A stretch of DNA of 64,000 nt from Flavobacteriaceae bacterium (lineage in GTDB: Bacteria > Bacteroidota > Bacteroidia > Flavobacteriales > Flavobacteriaceae): assembly GCA_021151665.1 (NCBI GenBank), contig JAGKWW010000003.1, positions 1-64,000 on the forward strand. Direction: 5' to 3'. Positions 8,541-17,030 of this stretch are shown in pieces (within the stretch, counting starts at the first letter, position 1; every line of letters starts with the position of its first letter). The notes beneath the pieces were generated by a model that was not told where the DNA came from, did not search any database, and was given only the letters and a program-made list of their open reading frames with translations. Both the position numbers and the translations under genes were made by a program.

Positions 8541-8960
8541 ATGGGAGACGAAAATTACAATGAGGCAGAGAAATATTTTGAAGCTGGAGAGTATGCAAAA
8601 GCTTATTATATTTTTAAGACTGTGGCTGAAGATAAGTCAAACCGGGATGATCTTTTATCCGATGCTTACAATATGATGGGGCTAGCAATATTGTTTGATA
8701 CTAGGATAGACAATATAGAGGATGAATCCGGACTCAACTACTTTTCAAAATCCATCGCTCATAACCCCCATAATATAGGTGCTCTATTTAATATAATTAC
8801 ACAGTTTGATATAATGCCTAATTGTCATCAAGATATTAGGTTACTCGAAATTGCAATACATACTTTGTATGACATTGATTACGATTTTACAGACTACGAT
8901 AAGAGTATAATTAGAGAAAAGTTAGAGCTAAAAGATAAAATTTTACTAGGCAAGGATTGA
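8541..8960 (+). CDS. Small TPR-like protein of unknown function
   Basis: A 139-residue cytoplasmic protein. Helical repeats with tetratricopeptide spacing are visible (AEKYFEAGEYAKAYYIF, then AYNMMGLAILF, then SIAHNPHNIGALFN). The start MGDENYN at 8541 is chosen because it is preceded by an A-rich stretch typical of the region; an upstream frame extension begins with a poor sequence context. Like its neighbour at 7965-8453 it is AT-rich. The two may be functionally linked, for example as accessory or immunity-type genes, but nothing here proves that. Confidence 0.55.
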   Translation: MGDENYNEAEKYFEAGEYAKAYYIFKTVAEDKSNRDDLLSDAYNMMGLAILFDTRIDNIEDESGLNYFSKSIAHNPHNIGALFNIITQFDIMPNCHQDIRLLEIAIHTLYDIDYDFTDYDKSIIREKLELKDKILLGKD

Positions 8961-9120
8961 TTATTTGAACCGTATTAATTTGCTGATTATCAACTACTTT
9001 ATAAGATTACAGTAAGAATGATGGCATTCTATCGTTGATAAACATCACATATCCCGGATTGGCGATCTAAAGCTGTAGTTTATAAACAGAGTAGTATTTG
9101 TAAAAATTTTCCCTTCCCCA

Positions 9121-9206
9121 TAGCCCTGATGGAAGCGGCATCCTGCCAATAGCCCCTTCGACAAGCTCAGGATGACAGGCTATTGGCAGATAGAGCGGAC
9201 AGCAGG
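9121..9206 (+). repeat. Dispersed repeat with a variable-loop hairpin (copy 1)
   Basis: This lies in the 334-bp gene-free stretch 8961-9294, which otherwise holds only AT-rich sequence and a terminator. It reads TAGCCCTGATGGAAGCGGCA at its left end, then a perfect 12-bp inverted repeat (9143-9154 and 9178-9189), then a TAGAGCGGA tail. The loop is the sequence TTCGACAAGCTCAGGATGACA (9157-9177). Inverted copies of the same outer frame with a different loop occur at 20219-20284 and 20407-20472. Confidence 0.75.
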
Positions 9207-9248
9207 TGCGGCGCTAATAGGAAAGCGCTATCTGTACCTGCTTCAAAC

Positions 9249-9274
9249 AAAAAAAGCAGCCCTGAAGCTGCTTT
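9249..9274 (-). terminator. Terminator of the S41 protease gene
   Basis: On the minus strand, AAAGCAGC pairs with GCTGCTTT around a 6-nt loop, followed by a T run. It lies about 20 bp after the stop codon at 9295. Confidence 0.75.
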
Positions 9275-9294
9275 CATTATTCCGTAAATTTACC

Positions 9295-10707
9295 TTAAGG
9301 CAAATCCTCCCGGTACATCTCATTGCCAAAGCGGCGAATGCTCTTGCTGTCTGCAAAGTGGCGGAACTCCCTGTCGGGCACGGGGGCGAACCTTCCCGAG
9401 CCTGTGATGACTGCAATAGCTTTGGCGAATAGCGGCTCTGATGGGTTGGCTATAACACCGAGGTTGCCCATATCTTCCGGCAGTTCGTAGGTAGGGGCAA
9501 GGCCCTGGCTGTACTCACCGAAGTTATCTTTATTTACAAGTTTCAGCACAATAGGCTGCATAGCATACAAATGGCTTCCATTGATACTATGCCTCGTAAA
9601 GTCGGGTGAGTCGTAGAGCGTAACCGACCCGACGTTTTTGCCGATGGTTGTTGTGCCAATTGTTACTACATCAATATACGGACGGAGGCAGTTGATAACC
9701 AACTCACTGGCCGAGGCAGTAGACCCTGTAGTTATGATGTACACCTTATTAAGGTTCAGGTGGTTGATGGACGCGCCACCGGAAAGCTGCGAGGCGAAAA
9801 GATTTTGTAGTGCTCCCGGATTCTGGCTTTCGTAAATGGCCTGCATCTTGGGGTTCCATTGCTGCCTCGCAAAAAGCTGGTTGGTAAACTGCCCTGTTAT
9901 CATACTGGCAAGGTAGGTAGCCGTACGGATGGAACCACCGCCGTTGTAGCGAAGGTCCAGCACCAGGTCGGTTACGCCTGCGGAGGCAAACTGCCCGAAC
10001 ACACCATTCAGCTGGTCGTCATAACTGGCATAGAAACCGTTGTACATCAGGTAGCCTATCGTGTGGCTGCCCTGCGTGATTATGTTGCTCGCATACACCG
10101 GGTTTTCGGCATACTGCACTTTGGTAAGGGTTATGTCCCTTCCGTTAGCGGAAAGCGTGCCAACCGCATAATCGGCCAGGTTAAGGGTATAGGTGTCCAG
10201 GTCGAGCAGGTCGTTGTAATTGGATGTGGTAAGGGGCGTGCCGTTGATGGCATAAAAAAGGTCGCCACGATGGATGTCTTTAGTAGAGGCATCGCTATTA
10301 GGCTGTATGTAGCGCACGTAACCAAATATCTGCGTGGTGCTGCCGGGAACGTATTTGAGCCCGAACTCTACTCCATTGCTCTTAACAACGCCCTGCAGCG
10401 CATTTTCCAAAACGAAGAAATCTGAGAATATCACACTCCACCGGTCTACGGTGCCGCGCTCGTAAAGCAGGTGCTCAAAAACGTTTTCCGGCGACCCATA
10501 CGCATTCAGGAAATTATCAAACTGCGCCGTGCTCGGAAAACGGTCGTCGGCCAGGTCGGGCACGTTCGGCTGCCACAGGTAGTATTTGTTGAGCCCTTTC
10601 CATACAAATTCCTGCGCGGGGACAGCATTATCGTCCATATCTTCGCAAGACTGGAATGTAAATGCCGCAAGTATCAGCATTGTTAGTACAATGGGTAATC
10701 TCTTCAT
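9295..10707 (-). CDS. S41-family (C-terminal processing) peptidase lipoprotein
   Basis: A 470-residue serine protease anchored as a lipoprotein (FTFQSC lipobox followed by EDMDD). Order of parts: an N-terminal helical domain, a PDZ-like segment with RGDLFYAINGTPL, then the S41 core with DLVLDLRYNGGG, the Ser region TTGSTASASEL and the Lys region TIGKNVGS. This matches CtpA-type Ser-Lys dyads. The start at 10707 (MKRLPIV) begins the signal peptide; an upstream extension to 10764 would add a charged stretch before it. It is divergent from an ECF sigma operon, so it may act in envelope stress signalling or protein turnover. Substrate unknown. Confidence 0.8.
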   Translation of the reverse strand: MKRLPIVLTMLILAAFTFQSCEDMDDNAVPAQEFVWKGLNKYYLWQPNVPDLADDRFPSTAQFDNFLNAYGSPENVFEHLLYERGTVDRWSVIFSDFFVLENALQGVVKSNGVEFGLKYVPGSTTQIFGYVRYIQPNSDASTKDIHRGDLFYAINGTPLTTSNYNDLLDLDTYTLNLADYAVGTLSANGRDITLTKVQYAENPVYASNIITQGSHTIGYLMYNGFYASYDDQLNGVFGQFASAGVTDLVLDLRYNGGGSIRTATYLASMITGQFTNQLFARQQWNPKMQAIYESQNPGALQNLFASQLSGGASINHLNLNKVYIITTGSTASASELVINCLRPYIDVVTIGTTTIGKNVGSVTLYDSPDFTRHSINGSHLYAMQPIVLKLVNKDNFGEYSQGLAPTYELPEDMGNLGVIANPSEPLFAKAIAVITGSGRFAPVPDREFRHFADSKSIRRFGNEMYREDLP

Positions 10708-10820
10708 AGCTTTTTTAGGTTTACAAAACGTAAATTTATATTTTTTTAATATACGCTGTAACAAAAAATATACACCCTCGTCTCCCTTTTATAAACCGGT
10801 AATACAACCACCAACGCGAA

Positions 10821-11336
10821 ATGAACCAGTCGGAATTTATCAATGTGATATCGCCCTTCAAAGACCGGGTGTTCAGGCTTGCCAAACGGCTGCTCGTGAG
10901 CACCGAGGAGGCCGAAGACGCCACACAGGAAGTGTTGGTACGGCTATGGAACAATAAGGGTAAGCTGGGGCAGTACAGCAGTGTGGAGGCATTGGCAATA
11001 ACCATTACAAAAAATTACTGCCTCGACCAGCTGAAAAGCAAGCGCGCTACCGAAATGCGGCTGGTGCACAGCAATTATACCGACAGGGAGGCCGGGCTGC
11101 AGCAACAGGCCGAAGACCGCGACAGCTGGCAATGGGTTGAGAAGATTATGCAAACGCTCCCCGAACAGCAAAAGATCATTATGCAGATGCGGGATATAGA
11201 GCAATACGAATTTGAGGAGATCGCGAAAATAATGGACATGAACGAAACGGCCGTCAGGGTGGCCCTTTCAAGAGCAAGGAAAACAATACGTGAAGAACTT
11301 ACAAAAAAACACAGCTATGGAATCAGGGCAAATTGA
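10821..11336 (+). CDS. ECF-type RNA polymerase sigma factor
   Basis: A 171-residue sigma-70 family factor with only regions 2 and 4. Region 2 includes DATQEVLVRLW; region 4 has the helix-turn-helix YEFEEIAKIMDMNETAVRV followed by ALSRARKTIREEL. It would direct RNA polymerase to a specialised promoter set. Its end overlaps the start of the next gene by 20 bp, which encodes a single-pass membrane protein with the topology of an anti-sigma factor. Three DUF4252 genes follow, and an S41 protease gene is divergent. The inducing signal is unknown. Confidence 0.9.
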   Translation: MNQSEFINVISPFKDRVFRLAKRLLVSTEEAEDATQEVLVRLWNNKGKLGQYSSVEALAITITKNYCLDQLKSKRATEMRLVHSNYTDREAGLQQQAEDRDSWQWVEKIMQTLPEQQKIIMQMRDIEQYEFEEIAKIMDMNETAVRVALSRARKTIREELTKKHSYGIRAN

Positions 11337-11757
11337 AATATTACTGGAAAAATACTTTGATGCATTAACTAGTACTGCCGAAGAGCAACAGCTTAAAGCT
11401 TACTTTTCATCTCCGGGCGTGGCGCCTCACCTGGAGCAGTACAGGTCAATATTCGGGTATTTTTCTGAACAGGCAGGGCAGCAGTTCAGCAAATCGGTAC
11501 CATTAAAAACCAAAAAGCATTATGCGGCATGGCTATCGGTTGCGGCGGCGGTTGTACTCCTTTCGGGAATGTTCTTCTTATTGCAGGAACAACAGCCCCA
11601 AGCGCAGGACCTTGGCACTTACGATGATCCTGAAGTAGCATTCAGGGAAACGCAGAAAGCGCTTAATATGCTTTCGGAAAACGTGAACGTAGGTGTTGCG
11701 GGTGTCAATTACCTTGGAGAGTATGAAAAAACAAAAAAAACAATCTTTAAAGAATAA
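11317..11757 (+). CDS. Probable anti-sigma factor (single-pass membrane protein)
   Basis: A 146-residue protein: a cytoplasmic helical N-terminus (MESGQIEILLEKYFDALTS), one membrane helix (AAWLSVAAAVVLLSGMFFLL) around residues 67-88, and a short outer tail. This is the usual layout of small Bacteroidota anti-sigma factors. ATG at 11317 gives the natural N-terminus; an ATG at 11290 lies deeper inside the sigma gene. The overlap with the sigma gene supports translational coupling. There is no clear zinc motif, so the assignment rests on topology and context. Confidence 0.65.
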   Translation: MESGQIEILLEKYFDALTSTAEEQQLKAYFSSPGVAPHLEQYRSIFGYFSEQAGQQFSKSVPLKTKKHYAAWLSVAAAVVLLSGMFFLLQEQQPQAQDLGTYDDPEVAFRETQKALNMLSENVNVGVAGVNYLGEYEKTKKTIFKE

Positions 11758-11761
11758 CAAG

Positions 11762-12232
11762 ATGAAAAAAATTATAATGACCGCCGTATTGGCCATCGCG
11801 CCGCTTGTAACTTTTGCACAATCTGCTTTTGATAAGTTCAAGGATGTAAAAGGGGTAGAGTATGTATCTGTTACCAAAGATATGTTCAATATGCTGGGCA
11901 AATTCGAGGCATCGGCTTCGGGCGAGAAAGCAGAGAAATTTGTGAACATGGCCAAAGGGCTTGAGAGTGTAAAGGTGTTTACCACTTCTGAAAAAAAGTA
12001 CCGCAAAGAGATTACCTCTGCCGTAGCCGACTACCTGAAAGGAAATCCTCTGGAAGAGCTGGTAAGCTACAGCGGCAAGGATTCTAAGATAAAGGTCTAC
12101 GTGAATCAGGGCGGTGAAGCAACGCTTATAAAAGAAGGGCTTGTATTTATAGAAGACCTGGATGATAAAGGCGTGGTGCTCGTATCGTTTACAGGAACTA
12201 TCAACCTGGACGACCTCAAAAGCCTGAAATAA
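11762..12232 (+). CDS. DUF4252 secreted protein 1
   Basis: A 156-residue exported protein (signal peptide ending LVTFAQ) of the DUF4252 family. The family pattern is visible: a short strand with VEYVSVTKDMFNML, a middle VKVFTTSEKKYRKE, the PLEELVSYSGKDSKIKVYV core and a C-terminal VLVSFTGTINLDDL. Function of the family is unknown. It begins 4 bp after the anti-sigma gene and is the first of three related genes, so it is probably a product or target of the sigma factor regulon. Confidence 0.8.
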   Translation: MKKIIMTAVLAIAPLVTFAQSAFDKFKDVKGVEYVSVTKDMFNMLGKFEASASGEKAEKFVNMAKGLESVKVFTTSEKKYRKEITSAVADYLKGNPLEELVSYSGKDSKIKVYVNQGGEATLIKEGLVFIEDLDDKGVVLVSFTGTINLDDLKSLK

Positions 12233-12272
12233 TTGCTATACGCCACAGAAATAATTTAAAAGAAAAAACGAA

Positions 12273-12794
12273 ATGAAGAAGTTTGTCATTGTATTTATCC
12301 TGGCCCTTATGCCCTCGCTTTTCTTTGCGCAGGTATCTGCCTTCGATAAATTTGAAAAGAACGGGGTTACTGCGGTCATCGTCAATAAAAAGATGTTTGA
12401 GCTGATGGGCAATGTCAAAACCCCGAAGGATAAAGAAACCCAACAGTACCTTAACCTTATCCGGAAGCTGGATTATCTGAAAGTGTTTACTACCACCAAC
12501 AGCAAGATAGCGTCTGAAATGAAAGGCACCGTTGAGGGCTACCTTAAAAAGAATCCTTTGGAAGAGCTGATGCGCATCAGCGAGTCGGGCCGCAATATCA
12601 AGATCTACGTGAAATCGGGCAGTACTTCATCTCAGGTGAAAGAACTCCTGATGTTTATGGAAGGCAGTGGCAAGAACGATACGGTGCTGATGACCCTTAC
12701 CGGCAGCTTTGACCTGAGCGAGATCTCGTTGCTGACTGATAAAATGAACCTGCCGGGCGGAAGTGCACTGAACAAAGCAGCTAAAAAAGCATAA
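12273..12794 (+). CDS. DUF4252 secreted protein 2
   Basis: A 173-residue paralogue of the preceding gene with a signal peptide ending LFFAQ. The same core positions are conserved (VTAVIVNKKMFELMG, LKVFTTTNSK, NPLEELMRISESGRNIKIYV, VLMTLTGSFDLSEI). It carries an extra Gly- and Ala-rich C-terminal tail (LPGGSALNKAAKKA) that paralogue 1 lacks. It is co-directional, 40 bp downstream of paralogue 1 and 1 bp upstream of paralogue 3, consistent with a single operon. Confidence 0.8.
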   Translation: MKKFVIVFILALMPSLFFAQVSAFDKFEKNGVTAVIVNKKMFELMGNVKTPKDKETQQYLNLIRKLDYLKVFTTTNSKIASEMKGTVEGYLKKNPLEELMRISESGRNIKIYVKSGSTSSQVKELLMFMEGSGKNDTVLMTLTGSFDLSEISLLTDKMNLPGGSALNKAAKKA

Positions 12795-12795
12795 C

Positions 12796-13332
12796 ATGAA
12801 AAAGCTACTGACCCTTATCATTGCCGGCGCGGCTTTCGTGGCGTGCAAGAGCGAGCCATCGCTGCAAAAGTATTTTGTAGACCATGCGGATAAAAGCAAC
12901 TTTGCGACGATAGACATTGCGCCGAACCTTATCAATACCGCCAACGTAAAGGCAACGCCCGAAGAACAGCAGGCGATGAAATCGCTTAAGAAGCTGAATG
13001 TGCTAATGTATAAAGAGCAGCCCCAGAATAAAGAAGAGTATGAGGCAGAGAAAGCGAATGTAAAGTCGTTGCTAAAGAGTGGCCCTTACGAAGAGCTGAT
13101 GCATTTCGGTTCGGCAGATAAAGGTGCGTCGGTAAGCATGCTGGGAGAAGGCGAGGATATTGATGAGTTTGTGGTTTACTTTCACGAAGACAAAACCGGC
13201 TTTGGCGTGGTGCGCGTTTTGGGCGAAGATATGACGCCAAACGATGTATTGGCACTGGTTGGCCTGATACGGAAAGGCGGCCTGGATGCAGAACAGCTAA
13301 AGCCGCTACAGCAAATGATGCAGAAAAAATGA
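12796..13332 (+). CDS. DUF4252 lipoprotein 3
   Basis: A 178-residue DUF4252 member that is a lipoprotein (GAAFVAC lipobox) rather than a signal-peptidase-I substrate like its two upstream paralogues. The conserved core is PYEELMHFGSADKGASVSML, followed by GFGVVRVLGEDMTPNDVL. It ends the operon: a hairpin terminator lies 21 bp downstream. The switch from soluble to lipid-anchored forms within one operon suggests the three proteins act together at the envelope, which is inference. Confidence 0.8.
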   Translation: MKKLLTLIIAGAAFVACKSEPSLQKYFVDHADKSNFATIDIAPNLINTANVKATPEEQQAMKSLKKLNVLMYKEQPQNKEEYEAEKANVKSLLKSGPYEELMHFGSADKGASVSMLGEGEDIDEFVVYFHEDKTGFGVVRVLGEDMTPNDVLALVGLIRKGGLDAEQLKPLQQMMQKK

Positions 13333-13353
13333 TTAGTCTGAAATTCAATAACG

Positions 13354-13385
13354 ACTCCCGTTGCGAAAGTGGCGGGAGTTTTTAT
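13354..13385 (+). terminator. Terminator of the sigma/DUF4252 operon
   Basis: ACTCCCG (13354-13360) pairs with CGGGAGT (13373-13379), followed by a T-rich stretch. Confidence 0.75.
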
Positions 13386-13419
13386 TTGCAGCTAAAGATG
13401 CCAGGTGAGTGTCCTTAAT

Positions 13420-14190
13420 TCAGTAATAGAAATTCTTAAGCTTAGTCGAATCAGTTGCTGTCCAGTTTCCTTGTTTCTCTAAATATTCAATTGTAAACTT
13501 TTTTCGATTCCTCACTTTGTACCCTCTCTTTGTATCTTTTAATTTCTCCAGTACGTAATGAACAGTCAGTGTGTTGTGATGTAATGTGTAGTCAGATTGA
13601 AGTTGGTAAGCCCTGTCATCTATACCGGGTGCCATAAAGTAATTGATATTTAGAGGCTTCAGACTGTCTTTACTTACTAGTTCCTTAAAAATATACAGCT
13701 CGGTCGAGCAATAGCCAGACCCTGTCCCGCATTCTTTTAAAAAATAGTAGTTATCCTTTCTAATAAATCCGTCGCGCATGTTATCCCAGCAGCACAGATG
13801 CATACCATCGTAAAAAAACTCGTTGCGCAATATATTACCATCAGGCTCAACTTCCATAACAAAGTGAACTTCAATCTGATCAACTAGTATAATGTTTTTT
13901 GTGCAGACAATGTAATTACCATTGTGGTGGCGGTAAAATTTTCCGATGGTGTCAGTAGTGTTATATCTCGATCCGTTGATATCAACGCTATCATTATCTG
14001 CCGATGGCTTTACATCCTTAAACATTGCCCTGATTTGTAAAGCAACCGCTTTATCTTTAAACACATACCCCGAATCTGCCGCAAAAATATCTTCTGCTCG
14101 CCGACTACTTAAGCGATTCGGCTGTATCCTCGAAAAAGAGCTTACTGTAAATATAGCTATCAGTAAGACAATGAAGTGTCGGGGTTGCAT
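13420..14190 (-). CDS. Secreted protein of unknown function
   Basis: A 256-residue protein with an N-terminal hydrophobic export signal (FIVLLIAIFTVSSFS). I recognise no domain. The mature part is mixed and aromatic-rich, with a CCW pair and a CGTGSGYC segment in the middle that could form disulfides after export. It has its own TAnnTTTG element at 14204-14211 and lies downstream of crtZ on the same strand, so it is probably a separate unit and not a carotenoid gene. Confidence 0.55.
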   Translation of the reverse strand: MQPRHFIVLLIAIFTVSSFSRIQPNRLSSRRAEDIFAADSGYVFKDKAVALQIRAMFKDVKPSADNDSVDINGSRYNTTDTIGKFYRHHNGNYIVCTKNIILVDQIEVHFVMEVEPDGNILRNEFFYDGMHLCCWDNMRDGFIRKDNYYFLKECGTGSGYCSTELYIFKELVSKDSLKPLNINYFMAPGIDDRAYQLQSDYTLHHNTLTVHYVLEKLKDTKRGYKVRNRKKFTIEYLEKQGNWTATDSTKLKNFYY

Positions 14191-14203
14191 AAAATGGTTT
14201 CAC

Positions 14204-14211
14204 CAAAGATA
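14204..14211 (-). promoter_or_regulatory. -7 promoter element (TATCTTTG)
   Basis: Exact TAnnTTTG match on the minus strand, 13 bp upstream of the start at 14190 and after the crtZ stop at 14222. It marks a new transcription unit. Confidence 0.55.
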
Positions 14212-14221
14212 GTAAAGCAAT

Positions 14222-14668
14222 TTAATTCTTTCTGAAATATTTCCACGGCACTACAAGCATCCCAAAGCATTCTCCGTCTTCTTTTCCAATATGCTTGTGG
14301 TGCATCTTGTGGGCGCGGCGCACCGCTTTCGCATAGCGATTGTTGGCATTGCGAAATAGCTTGAACCGCTGGTGGATAAAAATATCATGTACTAAAAAGT
14401 AAGCAAGTCCATAGGCAAATATACCCAAGCCTATTGCCAGCCCGATATCTAAAATTCCATTTTGCCACAGCACAAAAAACCCAATGCTTACCACAGCGTA
14501 AAATATAAAAAACGCATCATTACGCTCAAACCACGAGTCATGGTCTTTACGGTGATGGTCGGCGTGAAGGTTCCATAAAAACCCGTGCATTACGTATTTG
14601 TGCGTAAACCACGCCATAAATTCCATCATCAGGAACGTCAGTACAAAAACCAGTATATATAGCCACAT
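14222..14668 (-). CDS. crtZ: Beta-carotene hydroxylase CrtZ
   Basis: A 148-residue membrane di-iron hydroxylase that adds 3-hydroxyl groups to beta-ionone rings, giving zeaxanthin. The fatty-acid-hydroxylase-type His clusters are present: HKYVMH, HADHH, HDIFIHQRF and HKMHHKH, between hydrophobic helices. Length is typical for CrtZ. It lies 6 bp downstream of crtB and is the last gene of the carotenoid block. No lycopene cyclase gene (crtY), which would make its substrate, is present in the window. Confidence 0.9.
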   Translation of the reverse strand: MWLYILVFVLTFLMMEFMAWFTHKYVMHGFLWNLHADHHRKDHDSWFERNDAFFIFYAVVSIGFFVLWQNGILDIGLAIGLGIFAYGLAYFLVHDIFIHQRFKLFRNANNRYAKAVRRAHKMHHKHIGKEDGECFGMLVVPWKYFRKN

Positions 14669-14674
14669 AATCTT

Positions 14675-15514
14675 TTAAATAAAGTTAAACCGGTAATCCA
14701 GGTAGCATTTGGCGAGCAGGCCCAGCTTTTGATAATCTGGCACCCGTATGCGCGATTCACGTATTTTGAGCGGCGGCGTATTTTTGAGCTTCTTGAGTAG
14801 TTTTTTATAATACACATACGCAGTGTACACACCAAACTTAGCTTCGGCCGGCAGTCGGATAATCCCTTTGTAGGCTTCGGCGAGGTCGGCTTCTATCTCA
14901 TTGATGATCTCGCGCTTCACGTTATCGTCCATATCCTGAAGATTCAGGGTAGGGAAGTAGTTGCGCTCCAATCCCTCTGTATCGGCCTTCAGGTCGCGCA
15001 GGAAGTTTATCTTCTGAAATGCAGAGCCCAGGCGCATGGCAGAGGCTTCAAGCTCGGCGTATCGCTCGGGCGCGTTGCCTGTAAATACCTTCAGGCACAT
15101 CAGGCCCACGACGTCAGCGCTCCCGTAAATGTACTCATTATATTCGGCAACCGAGGCATAGTCTTTTTTCACGAGGTCCTGCCTCATACTGTTCATAAAA
15201 GCATCGATCAGGTTACGCGGAATACTGTATTTGTGTACCGTATGCTGAAACGCATTGAGCACAGGGTTCAGGCTGATACGGTCCCGAAGGGCGTTATCAA
15301 GATCATTTTCGAAAATGGCGAAAAGCTGTTCCTTATTGTAATCGTGAAACGTATCAACAATTTCATCGGCAAGGCGTACAAAGCCGTAAATATTATAAAT
15401 GTCCTGCCGGATGCGCGGCGAGAGCATCTTTACCGCCGAGGAGAATGAGGTGCTGTACGCACGCGTAATGCCGCGGCTGCACTCCTCGGAAATTTTGTCA
15501 AACAATGCTTTCAT
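14675..15514 (-). CDS. crtB: Phytoene synthase CrtB
   Basis: A 279-residue squalene/phytoene synthase that condenses two geranylgeranyl diphosphates to phytoene. Aspartate-rich motifs are visible: LADEIVDTFHDY near residue 50 and FQKINFLRDLKADTEG near residue 165, with YGSADVVGLMCLKVF between them. It overlaps the 3' end of crtI by 17 bp on the same strand, so translation is probably coupled. Length fits CrtB; a squalene synthase role is less likely given the crtI and crtZ neighbours. Confidence 0.9.
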   Translation of the reverse strand: MKALFDKISEECSRGITRAYSTSFSSAVKMLSPRIRQDIYNIYGFVRLADEIVDTFHDYNKEQLFAIFENDLDNALRDRISLNPVLNAFQHTVHKYSIPRNLIDAFMNSMRQDLVKKDYASVAEYNEYIYGSADVVGLMCLKVFTGNAPERYAELEASAMRLGSAFQKINFLRDLKADTEGLERNYFPTLNLQDMDDNVKREIINEIEADLAEAYKGIIRLPAEAKFGVYTAYVYYKKLLKKLKNTPPLKIRESRIRVPDYQKLGLLAKCYLDYRFNFI

Positions 15515-17006
15515 GGTCTGTATGTTTAGTGGTTCTTGTGTCTGGTTTAGAATATTTCTCTACAAGGCCTGCCACGAGCTTGCCCGATATAAGGGCGGGT
15601 GGCACACCGGGCCCCGGCACGGTTAGTTGGCCTGTGAAAAACAGGTTGCTTACCTTGCTGCTCTTCAGTTTAGGGCGGAGAAACGCTGTTTGTAGCAGGG
15701 TATTAGCCAGTCCGTAGGCGTTACCTTTATACGAATTGTATTCGCTTATAAAATCATTTACGCAAAAAGATTCCTTCAGGATGATATGGTTAAGAACGTT
15801 CTGCCCTGTTAGCTTCTCAAAGCGCGCCATGATTTTCCGGAAATAGGCCTCGCGGAGTTCCGGAGTATCGGTAAGTCCCGGCGCTAGCGGAATCAGGAAG
15901 ATGCCCGCCTCGCAACCATCCGGTGCTGTCTCCGGATCTGTCTTTGACGGGAAGCTCGCGTAGAACAACGGTTCATCCGGCCAACGCGGGTTATCATAGA
16001 TGTCGCGTGCATGCACATCAAAATCTGTATCGAAGAAAAGCGTATGGTGCTCTACATTTTCAATTTTTTTATCAAAGCCTACATAGAATAGCAGCGATGA
16101 CGGTGCAAAAGTGCACTTATCCCAATAGCGTTCACTGTATCGCCTGAACTCTTCAGGAAGAAGGGTTTCGGTATGGTGATAATCGGCTCCGCTTACAATG
16201 ATATCGGCGGGGATGTCCTTGCCGTTTATACGTAGCGCGCTAACCTTTCCGCCGGCACATTTAATTTCTTCTACAGCCGCATTGGTAATGATTTCAACGC
16301 CGAGTTCCTGTGCCAGCTTTGCCATTGCTTTTACCACGCTATACATCCCGCCTTTTGGGTGCCAGGTGCCGAGTCCAAAATCGGCATAATTCATAAAGTT
16401 ATAGAATGACGGCGTGTCCGAAGGCTTGGCTCCGAGGAAAAGTACGGGAAATTCCAGTACCTGCACCAGCTTCGTGTTCTTAAATTTTTTGCGGATATCC
16501 TTCGAAATGTTTCCGAAAAACTGCCCCACCTTCATTGCGGTTTGCGGAGTTACCAGTTCCATAGGCGATTCGCCGGGACGGTACACGAGGTCTTTGATAG
16601 CAATATCGTAGTTGCTTTTCGCTTCATCCATAAAAGCCTGGAGCTTTTTGCCGCTTCCAGGTTCAATCGATTCGAAAACTTCTTTTATGGCGGGTAGGTT
16701 GTCTTCAATCGTAATGTATTCGTTCGCGCCAAAATAAACACGGTAAGCGGGCGACAGTTTTTCCAGCGAATAGTAATCCGAAGGTTTTTTCCCGAAATCA
16801 GCGAAAAAGCGCTCAAAAACATCGGGCATCCAGTACCAGGTTGGGCCAATATCAAAGGTAAACCCTGCCTTTACAAGCTGCCTTGCCCTTCCGCCTACGG
16901 TAGCATTCTTTTCATAAACTGTAACCTCATGGCCCTGCTGCGCGAGGTAACAGGCCGCGGCAAGCGACGAGAATCCGGAACCGATTATTTTGATGGAGTT
17001 ACTCAT
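15498..17006 (-). CDS. crtI: Phytoene desaturase CrtI
   Basis: A 502-residue FAD enzyme that desaturates phytoene to lycopene. The dinucleotide motif GSGFSSLAAACYLAQQG is at the N-terminus and the family's C-terminal FAD signature TGQLTVPGPGVPPALISG is intact. ATG at 17006 places this Rossmann motif right at the start; an earlier in-frame ATG at 17051 would add an uncharacteristic 15-residue leader. It lies 52 bp downstream of the MerR regulator gene and upstream of crtB. The intervening DNA holds two AAACA(A)ACGTT direct repeats. Confidence 0.92.
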   Translation of the reverse strand: MSNSIKIIGSGFSSLAAACYLAQQGHEVTVYEKNATVGGRARQLVKAGFTFDIGPTWYWMPDVFERFFADFGKKPSDYYSLEKLSPAYRVYFGANEYITIEDNLPAIKEVFESIEPGSGKKLQAFMDEAKSNYDIAIKDLVYRPGESPMELVTPQTAMKVGQFFGNISKDIRKKFKNTKLVQVLEFPVLFLGAKPSDTPSFYNFMNYADFGLGTWHPKGGMYSVVKAMAKLAQELGVEIITNAAVEEIKCAGGKVSALRINGKDIPADIIVSGADYHHTETLLPEEFRRYSERYWDKCTFAPSSLLFYVGFDKKIENVEHHTLFFDTDFDVHARDIYDNPRWPDEPLFYASFPSKTDPETAPDGCEAGIFLIPLAPGLTDTPELREAYFRKIMARFEKLTGQNVLNHIILKESFCVNDFISEYNSYKGNAYGLANTLLQTAFLRPKLKSSKVSNLFFTGQLTVPGPGVPPALISGKLVAGLVEKYSKPDTRTTKHTDHESIV

Positions 17007-17030
17007 GTTTAACGAAAATAAAAAATTATT

